Assembly: GCA_910592005.1 (NCBI GenBank)
Contig: CAJVPP010001844.1
Span: forward strand, 1 to 17,553
Direction of reading: 5' to 3'
Source: Funneliformis mosseae
Taxonomy: Eukaryota > Glomeromycota > Glomeromycetes > Glomerales > Glomeraceae
DNA: 17,553 nt
Shown here: one piece after another, positions 8,919-17,553 of the stretch
Numbering within the stretch: the stretch's first letter is position 1
How the letters are laid out: each line of letters starts with the position of its first letter
Translations under genes and position numbers: made by a program
The notes under the pieces: model-generated
Databases searched by the model: none
The model's input: only the letters and a program-made list of their open reading frames with translations
What the model was told of the DNA's origin: nothing

Positions 8919-11900
8919 TCAAAAATACCTTTTTTTTATAATTTCTTTTTCTTGTTCCCAAATCCAATCTCTTATATCATCATATTGAGTTCTATAATAA
9001 TTTAAACTAGTAATATAATCTAATTTATATTCTTTACCTGATTTTATTAGGGGTTTATATCTACTTATTTCAAATCTTGGCGATATTTCTAATGGTGTCT
9101 CTTTCTCTAATTTATAAGATATTTCAAGGATTCTGGAAATATTTATGGTATTAGTTCTAGTAAAGAATTCCTAAGAACAAAGTGGGTTAGCAAAGTTATT
9201 TTATTTCAACCATTATAAGATTATAATGATACTTACCAAAATTTGATTACTTTGGTTCATTTCTAATAAAATGTCCCTTGCAACCATTATATAAGAGATT
9301 ATGAAAAAACACATAAACGATGGCTCATCATTTGATAACAAATGATCCCATAATTCCAACCAATCTTCTCGCGTTAATATTTTTGTAAAACTCCAAAGAA
9401 TCATTGTCCATACACAATCCTATATCAAATAATCTTTTTTGATTAACATTAATTATAAAATCAGTAAAGAGAAAACTTCATACATTTATTACCTGAATCT
9501 TTATATTACAAGACATCAAATGCGTATGTAAATCATTATCCCAATGTGCTAATAAAACATTTATAGCATTCATAATATTGGTTGGAGGGTTTGGAAATTC
9601 ATCCCAGCGATATTGATACCAGTTAACTAATTATATAATAATAATAATAAATTTGTAAAGCAATTCTTTTCAAATAAAGAAAATAATTAAAAATGTAATT
9701 ATTCATACATAATATACTCAGAATCAGTTCAAATGATAAAGTTTCGTATGTATCCGATAACAATTCCGCAAATGGATATACCATATGGAATATCCATTCC
9801 ACTACTACTCGTTGATCATATCCTAATCTAACAAAGGCTGATAAAAAACTGCCACAAATACAATTCGTAATTCTATAAATAAAAATAATCATCCCCAAAA
9901 AAGTATGAACTTGGAATAGCTCTTAACCTTTCTAATCTTCCTATTATCCTTCGCCGTTTGGAATCACTCGACTTTAGATTATTTGACAATGAAGCCTTGA
10001 TTGCGGGATCCACACCTTTGCTGGTTACTTCTTTGTAAGCTTGTCGGTTTTGAGGAAGATCCAATAATATACTCCATACACGTACTCTATTTGATATTTA
10101 AAATTAAAAAAGAAATTAAATTAAATATAAACCAAAACGATTTTCGAATCCCACTTGTATATCCTGGTCGAACCTCATTTATAATAAAAAAATAATTTAC
10201 CTATGCTTGTCCGGGTATCTTCCTAAATGATGCAATTTTTCAACCAATCTCCCTCTTTTCTTTTCTCTTGAATCAGAAGATAATCCCTAGAAAGTAAAAT
10301 TAGTGATATAATATTTCAAATACTTCAGGTTTAGGGAAATATGGTAAATACCGATAAATTTCTTGATTCCATAGAAGTTATTGAAGTTCTCCTTGAGGTA
10401 AGATCTGCTTCTAAAAGTAAATAGTAATAATTTCTTAGTTTATTCAAAATTTCTTGGTCAAGACCTTCTAATTAATAAAATTGATTACCTTGAATTGAAA
10501 TAGAGTTTTCTGAAGATACGCCAGTTGATGCGATTAGCCCATTTGTTGCTTTAAGCTCTTGACCATAAGCAATATCAGAAACTTCTTCATCATCTTCCGA
10601 AGTAACTTGCGAAGAAAGCATAACATTAGATGATAACGACATTCGTATTTCGGTGGGTGGAGAAATACTTCTCAATGTGGAAAAATCACGATATTTATGT
10701 TGCAACTTCAAATAAACAAAAATTTCAAAGTTATTAATCATATCAAATCATAATACGAGGAATATTTAATATATACACACAGTATCTGATATTAATACTT
10801 CCAAATCCCATATTTTTAATATTGCTCTTTCCTCCATTGAATTTGTTACAATGAATTTTCCATCGGGGGAGATTTCAAAATATTTGATCTATTATCAGAT
10901 ATTAAATTCTAGAAAATTAATTATAACTAATATATAACCATAAACCACAATAAAAAGAAATCTTACGGGACGCTGCACGTTTAGATGGTATATCTGTGAT
11001 TCAATTTGAAAAATGTCAATAATCAGAAGTCTCCCATCTGAAGAAGAAACCAAAAGATCCTAAATAATAAAATTAAAAAATAGATTATATAAAATTACAA
11101 TTTTCATATTGAAACGCCATCACGTCTTCCTTACCGAATCATCATGAATTAATTCGAGTTTCATAATTTCACCTTCAATTATAGACTTAAGGTTTATATC
11201 TCGAATTAAATTTTTCGTATCGAATTCCCAAACAAACACGTTTGTTCTAATAAAATATTATGATACTTATAGATTACTAAATCAAGAAATTAAACCGGAC
11301 TTGGATTGGATTGGACAAATGATTTAATTCTAATCGGATATAATTTGGTTGAAAATTTAACAGTAAATTGGATTGGATCCAATCCAAATCATTTTATGAT
11401 CCGCCAATCCTGATAAATTATGAATGCATCCAGTATCACTTACTTGCCGGCAACTAAGATCAATTTACCATTTTTCGATGTTGCCGCTATTCTACACGTA
11501 TTATCATACGCGTCACTAAATATTAACAAATCAGAAACTCGTGTTGGAACTTGTAATTTCCATAGGAGATCAAAAGAACTGTTAGACCATATATATATTG
11601 AATCATCAAAAAAACTTGTAATGATATATTCCCCTTGCGCTGAGAAAACGGCCTAAAATTATTATAAACCTAACATTAAAATTTTTCATAAATAAGCAAA
11701 CAAATTACTCTTACAATACATACGCGAGTTAACGCGACATCTTCTTTGATATGATTCAAAACTTTTTGCTTGGACCAATCAACCATATTCCATAATATTG
11801 CTTCGGATTTTGCACTGGTTATGACGGCATGTTGTTTTGGGTGCATTGATATCCAATTTACTGGACTTCGATGGCTTCTAGCTTCAGCAACAAGTTGACG

Positions 11901-12620
11901 AGTCCCTTTATGAAATATCGTCAAGATTAGAAAAGTTACAAAATGGAGAATCAAAAAATTTCTTATTGCTTACCAACGTTGTAACATCTGATAGAGTTGT
12001 CGGTAAATGCCACTACTAATTCATTTCGGACCAAATGAGTAAAGGCAATAGCAGAAGCTGCTATACCTAATCGAGAAACCTGCCAAAACCTGTGATCTTT
12101 AGCTATTTTATCTGAAAACAAAAAATAAAAGCGAACTGGATTTAACTCACTTGTTTGCACCAAAATCAAATACCATAATGCACCCATTTTGGTCTGCAGC
12201 AGCCATCATTAATGTTCCATTCATGGCTTCTTCTAAAATACTAAAACCATCATAAAATCCTGATTGGAATCCTTTTCCACTCTTTTGACTTGCAGGAGCA
12301 AAACAAAAACAACCAAACGCGATAGGTCGATTATAAGTTCTTTTAACTTGTTCCTTTCGAGGTCGATGAGCATTTGTGACATTTAACAATAAACTTTGCA
12401 AAATGAAATATTTTTTAATTATAATTAACTAATAATTTAATGTGAACCTAATAAATAATACATACCCATATATATCCTCAACAAAATTCTCAGGTTTTTC
12501 TTCTTCAATAATATTTTCGATTTCTAACTCCTCCTGAGTTTGGGTTTCCTTTCCTCTAGTTTTTTCACAAATTTGACTTGACTTTATTCCGGCAATAAAT
12601 ACATTAAAAGCCATAACCAT
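8919..12620 (-). CDS. TBC1D31: TBC1D31 (WDR67)-like WD40-TBC domain protein, 16 exons
   Basis: Exons (minus strand): 12620-12466, 12393-12151, 12089-11974, 11905-11724, 11652-11444, 11246-11135, 11059-10967, 10888-10781, 10705-10489, 10410-10352, 10286-10201, 10086-9928, 9872-9709, 9626-9493, 9419-9237, 9170-8919; 2472 nt, 823 aa, and every intron phase closes. Residues 1-51 are an acidic leader. About 52-405 form WD40 repeats (MVFDFGANKFWQVSRLG, VAFTDNSIRCYNV, ILWNMVDW, IYIWSNSSFDLLWKL, NVFVWEFD, FEISPDGKFIV). About 406-498 is a Ser-rich linker with an acidic patch (EDDEEV). About 499-740 is the divergent TBC domain (LHHLGRYPDKHRVRVWSILL, FNWYQYRWDEFPNPP, KILTREDWLELWDHLLSND). The tail has EFFTRTNTINISRI and DIRDWIWEQEKE. 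Domain order and many positions match animal TBC1D31. Known: the animal protein sits at centriolar satellites and acts in ciliogenesis. The canonical RabGAP IxxDxxR motif is not visible, so GAP activity is doubtful. The long C-terminal coiled coil of the animal protein is missing; a stop follows IIKKRYF, right at a possible donor. It shares a 304-base divergent promoter with the next gene. Confidence 0.88.
11294..11410. repeat. GGATTGG-rich hairpin repeat inside a TBC1D31-like intron
   Basis: Intron 5 of the TBC gene (11443-11247) is 197 nt, while the other 14 are 55-114 nt. The extra length is a repeat: TTGGATTGGATTGGA at 11301-11315, a perfect 20-bp palindrome TTGGATTGGATCCAATCCAA at 11368-11387, and inverted copies AAATGATTT (11317-11325) and AAATCATTT (11386-11394), with a further CCAATCC at 11404-11410. 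The two ends are therefore imperfect inverted repeats, as in a small foldback or MITE-like element. No flanking target duplication is evident and no open frame lies within it. Confidence 0.6.
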
Positions 12621-12924
12621 TTTATTATAATATAAAAAAGGTGTCCTTTGAAAGAAAAAAAAAATTAGATTTAAGGTACTGATCCAGTAACATTTGTGAT
12701 CAACCAATCAAATGTCGAAATTTTAATTTATCAAACTAATATGAAAAATGATAAAAGACGAATCAAAAATTGTTTATCAAACCCTTTCACTTAAACAAGT
12801 TAAACATCGGAATAAAAAAACATTTCACTCCGCAAAATTTTGATTAGTGAGAAGAAAAATTTTAAATATAAAAAATTTTTTAGCTTCCTTACTTAATCCT
12901 TTCTCATATTAAAAATCATTTATT
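12621..12924. promoter_or_regulatory. Bidirectional promoter region, TBC1D31-like / tail-anchored gene
   Basis: 304 bases separate the two outward-facing start codons, so both promoters must overlap here unless the TBC gene has an additional 5' exon. A TTTCTTTCAAAG acceptor-like sequence on the minus strand at about 12656-12645 leaves that possible. No TATA box stands out from the AT-rich background. Confidence 0.4.
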
Positions 12925-13549
12925 ATGACCTCCGAGTCATTATATAAAGAATTGTTTGAAGGAGAACTTTCCGATGTGGAGGAAGATTGTCCTGGATGTC
13001 AAGAACTTGAACATACAGATTCCTCCAATTTATTTCGCGACATATTCAATGGGAAGATAATTTTACACGATATTTCAGACTTATCCAAAGATCTTGATGA
13101 AAAACTTTTGGACACATTTGTTAAATTATTGATTTTTCATCGTATGCATCAAACCTTGGCAGAATTAATTATTATTAGAAATTTACAAGTTGATGAATCA
13201 ATACTTCACAACAACGTGAAAAGCATGATCAAAAATAAGAAAGATGTTAATGAAAATAAAAATATTCATGATATTTTTAATGAAGAAGTGGAACAATTAT
13301 TTGGAAAATCTTATCAATTGAATCAACCAAAGGAGACAAAGAACTTTTGCATTGATAAGATTAATTATAAAAAATGGATGATTCTTTCTTGTATTATTGC
13401 TAGTAAGTAATTGAAAAATTTTTTGTTCTTTTTTTTTTATGTATTTAAGATTTATTTTATGAAATTAATTTAAACAAAACCATCTTTTTGTTCGGAAATA
13501 TCTAGTTATTGCATTTTCTTTGACCCTTTTTAACAATAATGAAAAGTGA
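12925..13549 (+). CDS. Predicted tail-anchored membrane protein, two exons, family unknown
   Basis: Exon 1 12925-13402, phase-1 intron 13403-13505 (GTAAGT donor, TATCTAG acceptor), exon 2 13506-13549; 173 aa. Without splicing the frame would stop at once after CIIASK. Splicing instead continues a hydrophobic stretch, WMILSCIIAIIAFSLTLF (residues 151-168), followed by a short polar tail NNNEK. That is the layout of a tail-anchored protein: soluble acidic N-terminus facing the cytosol and one C-terminal membrane span, inserted after translation. The N-terminus is acidic (EGELSDVEEDCPGC) and residues about 50-115 are predicted helical. No signal peptide. I do not recognise the family. The membrane could be ER, mitochondrial or peroxisomal; the few charged residues around the span do not decide. 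It is divergently paired with the TBC1D31-like gene, so co-expression is possible. Confidence 0.7.
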
Positions 13550-14030
13550 ACAGAGAAATGAAAATATTTTATATCTTTTAACCAAAAAACGATAACATTT
13601 TAATGGAAATTTGCGTCATATAATTGAATTTAATTGAATGCGATTGGTATTATAAAATAGATAAATGATTACAGCTTATTATTGATAAATGAAAATATTA
13701 TGCTCACATTGATTATAGATTTTTTGATAGATTAATATATATATAAATTATTAATAAATAATTTTAATCAAAACTTTTACTACCGTTATCATAGAATTTG
13801 ATTCAAACCTCGATTAGAACCTTATTACCTGCTGCGCCTCAATGGTGCGATTCTCCAGCAATAAAATTGTCCTTTTCATATAATTTGTCAATTGAAGTGT
13901 AACGGAAACACAATTTGGTTGTACCAAAATTTGCTTACATCACGCGTATAATCTAACACAATATTATCAATTGGTTTTCTGTTTTAAAGATTATTTAAAT
14001 TCTATGGGTTGATTATTTGATATAATCTCG
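13550..14030. other. Intergenic region, no gene seen
   Basis: Downstream of the tail-anchored gene, with moderately AT-rich unique sequence. A stretch at about 13815-13860 is less AT-rich (CTGCTGCGCCTCAATGG), but no reading frame, tRNA fold or repeat could be supported there. Confidence 0.4.
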
Positions 14031-14400
14031 GAACCTAGTAATTATCTTATATATTAATAAAAAATCTAAAATTTTATTTAAATTAATTAAATATGTATTT
14101 TAATAAATATATAAATAATTTATTAATTTAAAATTAATAAAATATTATACTAAAAATATTTTTATAATATAATTACTGATAGATGCATTAATTTTTATTT
14201 ATATATTTATAAAAATAATTTATTCATCACACCGTTAGATATCATCGCTCCCTTTTGTCACCCGTATCATATCCCTCCTTTCTTCATTTTTCAAATATAT
14301 TCTGGAAACAAATTTTTAGTTGTAAAAAATCTATTTTTCACACCCCAAGTTAAATATCACATGTTTAATTTTGGCCAGAATTATATAATTTTGCCTAGAG

Positions 14401-14412
14401 GCGATGCATCGC
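14401..14412. repeat. GC-rich perfect palindrome GCGATGCATCGC
   Basis: A 12-base perfect palindrome followed at 14413-14422 by ACGGCGCGAT, which repeats the GCGAT core. It is the only CpG-dense spot (several CG dinucleotides in about 25 bases) in the surrounding AT desert, which makes chance less likely. It could be a protein-binding site or the remnant of a repeat. Confidence 0.5.
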
Positions 14413-15726
14413 ACGGCGCGATGAATAAATTTACTCATATTTATATTATAATTTAACCAAGTAGAATCATGCCAATTTTAATATATATAATTATTCATAT
14501 ATGATATACATTTATATATACAATATGTATTTTCAACCTTGCAGATTTAATAATTTTATAATTATTCAAGTTTTATAGAAATAATAAAATTATTAAATTT
14601 TTTAAGCATAAATTAATTGCTTTAATTTTTAATAAAATTATTTAATAATAATAATAATAATATGTTATTTTATTTTATTATCCAGAGTAAAGCATAGAAT
14701 ATTATATTTTTAAGAAATAGTATGAAAATTTTATAATCACATGAGTATTTCTATTTGTTATGCTATGTGTACGATAAAATCAGTAAATAAAAAAACAAAA
14801 ATAAAATAATAAAAATTAAAATTTATTTATTTATTTTAAATAAAAAATTTAACTTCAGACTTAAAATGGTTTCCATTTCCTAGTAGTTAAATTACTTAAT
14901 TACTGATTTATTATTTTTATTTATTAACTTATTATTAGATTTTATTAAAAAGATTTTACTATCAAATGTTAAAATAATTATAATTAAATTTATTAATATT
15001 AAAATAATTGATTAATATTAAAAATAATAATAAAATTCAAAATTTATATTATTTTATTCTACTATTTATTATAAAAAAAAATAAAATTAAAGCTTTACAT
15101 AATTTATAATAGTATTAATATCTTTATTTTGATCAAAATTATAATATTTAATTATAGATTTTTACTTATATAATTTATAATCATTTATTATTTAATTATA
15201 ATTTACTAAAATAATATTATATAAATTAATTTATATTTAAAAAACTATATAGAAGTATTATCTATTTTATTTTTTATTTTATAAAAGTCAACATTTATTT
15301 CATCATATAATATTTTGTATAATTATATATCTAATAATTAGAAAAGTTTTTACAGAATCTGACTTATAAGTAATAATATGATCAATTTTATATGATATCA
15401 TCATAATCAAAATTTCTACTAAATAGATTATTAAACTGTATATATTGTCTTTAATAGCTTAAATAAATTTATATAAATTTTACCATCAAGTTAAGATAAA
15501 GAGATCATTTTAATTATAAAGCTTATCACATCTTATTTTTACTATAATTCTTATCAGAACTATAACCTTTACCTATTATTAAGTAAGTTTAGTGATAAAA
15601 AAATCTTATAAGACTTATATTCTAGAAATTATCATCTTTATGTAAAATTGTAAATATGATAACTATTATACCCATATCGTCAAAATTACCTAAAAATCAA
15701 ACTCAACTTTTAACCTTCATGACAAA

Positions 15727-15797
15727 TAGATTAACCTAATATTATAACTTACAATGCAGTCTATTATTACTAGTAATACTATTTCTAGGTTAATCTA
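15727..15797. repeat. Inverted repeat with internal palindrome
   Basis: Perfect 12-base arms TAGATTAACCTA (15727-15738) and TAGGTTAATCTA (15786-15797) enclose 47 bases that contain a 14-base palindrome TATTACTAGTAATA (15765-15778). The size is tRNA-like, but the outer stem is too long and no T-loop or D-loop is present, so it is described only as a potential cruciform or repeat remnant. Confidence 0.45.
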
Positions 15798-17092
15798 ATC
15801 TAATAATAACTATTAATCACTTTCTTATGAAATAAAAACTCTAAATTTAAAAATGTGAAACAGTATTCATTAAAAACCTATCAGTAAAGGTTAAGTTTCT
15901 ATTAATTCCTAACTTTATTTACATTTATTTATTTTGTAGAATTCAGTATTTAAGCATAATCAATACTAATTGATAAATTAATCAATCAGTTTTTAATACA
16001 TATTAGTATTTATACTCACATATTCAGTTACAATAAAATTCTTATAAAAATTATCTAGTTTTATGTCTTAGCTAAAGTCTAAACCTATAGTTATTATAAT
16101 ATAATTTATAATAAAAGCTTAGTTATTACCAATTGAACTAGAAATACTAATTTTTAGAAGTATTATTTATAAAATTAAATAATAAAAAATATTAAATTCA
16201 ATATATTTTTACCTAATAAATTTTATATTTCAATAAAATCACAAATAAACTATAATAAATTTTATTAATAAAAATTATTAAAAATTAAAATCATATAAAA
16301 TTCTATTAAAGTATATAAATCCATTAATAATGAGAGATAAGATATATTAATAATAGTTAAAACTCAGACAGAATTATATTAAATTTATAATAAGAGATAT
16401 AATAAAAATCTTTCAATATAGTAATAATTAAACTGTCAAAACTATATTAAAAGTATAAAAAAGGATATAATAAAACTATTTTAAAAATGTTAACAGACAT
16501 TTATAAAATTTATCAAAATATAAGATTTTAATTTTTATCATTTAATATCATAAATTTATCAAGTAAATATAGTTTAATATTAATAAATATAAACTAATAT
16601 ATTTATTATAAATAATTATTAGAACAATTATAATTTTTTATTTTTTTATAATAATTTTAATATTTATATTCTAATAATTAAACTTTATCAAATTTTTTTA
16701 AAGATTATCATTTATTAAATTTAATATTTTCTACTATATAATTTAAAAATATTATATTATAAAAAAAATTAATATGATTAATTTTTAAATTAATATTATT
16801 CATCTTTTAATAATTAAAAAATTGAATTATTTATTCAATAATTAATGTATTAAATCTTTTAAATTTATTTATTTTATATTTAAAAATCTTAATTTAAATA
16901 TTAATAATATCTTTAGAATTATTTATTAAGTATTATCTGATTATTATATTAATTATTTAAATATAATTTACTAAATATTTCTTATATATTTTTATTAATT
17001 ATATATTTTATAAATAATTATTTATTCAATTTTATTTTTGTTAAAATTTCTTTAATTTTTCTAATAAAATTTAATTTTTTTACAAATTTTCT

Positions 17093-17408
17093 AAGGGAGG
17101 CACAAATATTATGTAATATATTTTTATTAGACATAAACCTCCCTCCTACCTATGTAAGATATCTAATTTTAACTAATCAAAATAAAGCATTTATATATTA
17201 GTGATCGGAAGCAAAAACTTATGAATTTATAATGTAAATCAATTATATAAATAATTCTAATACTTTTATAGAATAGTGAAATAAGAATATCTCTTTAATT
17301 CGACTTTATCAATTACAATCAAACAGTGTTCTTGTTACATTCCCCTTAAATTTTTGGCCTCATTCTTTTAACAAACGATCCCATAAAAACTTAATTGGTG
17401 CCTCCCTT
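17093..17408. repeat. Inverted pair of AAGGGAGGCAC
   Basis: AAGGGAGGCAC at 17093-17103 and its exact reverse complement GTGCCTCCCTT at 17398-17408 lie about 300 bases apart, at the right edge of the AT desert. A related GGAGGCACC occurs at 17478-17486. The second and third copies lie inside the partial coding exon at the right edge, so part of this may be coding coincidence. The 17104-17359 interval holds no gene that I can see. Confidence 0.35.
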
Positions 17409-17519
17409 TCCCTTATTAACTTCACATCCTCAAAATTCTCCATTAATGTTTCCCCTCTTCTCATGAACGAAATTACAGGAGGCACCATACCCATCACAAA
17501 AATCCTTTCTAGTAATTTA
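17360..17519 (-). CDS. Terminal exon of an unrecognised gene, 5' part outside window
   Basis: On the minus strand a GTTTCAG acceptor ending at 17520 opens a frame of 52 codons (starting KLLERIFVMGMVPP, later FMRRGETLMENFEDVKLI, ending IKFLWDRLLKE) closed by TGA at 17362-17360. In-frame stops lie just upstream of the acceptor, so either it is the last exon of a gene that continues beyond 17553 or translation starts at one of the internal methionines (17492 or 17486). The composition (GGG, GAG and GTG codons) is much richer in G than the adjacent desert, and the peptide reads as real protein with amphipathic helical character. I do not recognise the family. Its phase at the acceptor is 2. Confidence 0.55.
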
Positions 17520-17553
17520 CTGAAACGTTATCATAAGATTCTCACTAACCATA

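Larger units (their letters stand above)
14031..17090. other. Three-kilobase AT desert without genes
   Basis: Almost pure A/T with scattered single G or C, clearly poorer in G+C than the introns and spacers to the left. Neither strand has a credible exon; long stop-free frames are absent. It contains a TAA/TAATAA microsatellite around 14643-14662 and several less AT-rich islands (14221-14290, 14385-14425, 15340-15900). It could be a mutationally degraded repeat, heterochromatin or a centromere-like block. The sequence alone does not decide. Confidence 0.55.

Noticed and set aside
9786..9820. GYDQ (residues 597-600 of the TBC protein) as a catalytic YxQ glutamine finger
   Set aside because: The position does not align with the animal homologue in a way that supports a finger, and the partner IxxDxxR arginine motif is not visible, so catalysis is not claimed.
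9873..9927. Read-through peptide SSYFFGDDYFYL after the RVRVW exon
   Set aside because: A GTTAAG donor and TTTATAG acceptor remove it as an intron; the spliced join RLER-ITNCICGSFLSAF fits the family and the phase.
11420..11656. 78-codon plus-strand frame
   Set aside because: Antisense to exon 5 of the TBC1D31-like gene, which encodes a WD40 blade with IYIWSNSSFDLLW.
13826..13860. tRNA T-arm-like sequence GGTGCGATTCTCC
   Set aside because: No pairing T stem, acceptor stem or anticodon arm can be drawn around it.
15727..15797. 71-base hairpin as a tRNA gene
   Set aside because: The 12-bp outer stem is too long for an acceptor stem and no D or T loops are present.

Overview
The window looks like nuclear DNA of an early-diverging fungus, most likely a Rhizophagus-type arbuscular mycorrhizal fungus (Glomeromycotina). 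Reasons: very low G+C with long A or T runs, many short introns (about 55-115 nt) with GTAAGT/GTATGT-type donors and (T/C)AG acceptors, no bacterial operon layout, and a cluster of BTB and F-box genes of the kind greatly expanded in that lineage. The organism is an inference; the gene content is read directly. All splice models were built by hand from reading frame, intron phase and family knowledge, without transcript data.

Layout. 907-4195 holds two tandem minus-strand MATH-BTB genes of the SPOP type (CUL3 substrate adaptors), 332 and 346 aa, each with three exons and the same intron positions and phases. The BTB exon alone looks like an ATG-less ORF; the MATH domain lies in two upstream exons. 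Divergent from them, 4791-6215 is an intronless BTB-BACK-SPRY-like gene. 6551-7992 is a decayed F-box gene with two stops and about five frameshifts. 8256-8575 (minus) is a possible small two-exon C2HC-finger gene. 8919-12620 (minus) is a 16-exon gene for an 823-aa WD40-TBC protein homologous to animal TBC1D31 (WDR67). One of its introns carries a GGATTGG-rich hairpin repeat. 12925-13549 (plus), divergent from the TBC gene, is a two-exon gene that on splicing gains a C-terminal membrane segment and so looks like a tail-anchored protein. From about 14030 to 17090 there is a 3-kb AT-only desert without genes. At the right edge (17360-17519, minus) the last exon of an unrecognised gene enters the window.

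How it fits together. The left half is a small neighbourhood of ubiquitin-ligase substrate adaptors (MATH-BTB, BTB-BACK-SPRY and a dead F-box gene), which fits birth-and-death evolution of adaptor families. The TBC1D31 homologue is a conserved single gene of another type. In animals it belongs to centriolar satellites and ciliogenesis, so its presence in a presumably non-flagellated fungus is the most notable biological point. No CRISPR, rRNA, tRNA or intact transposon was seen.
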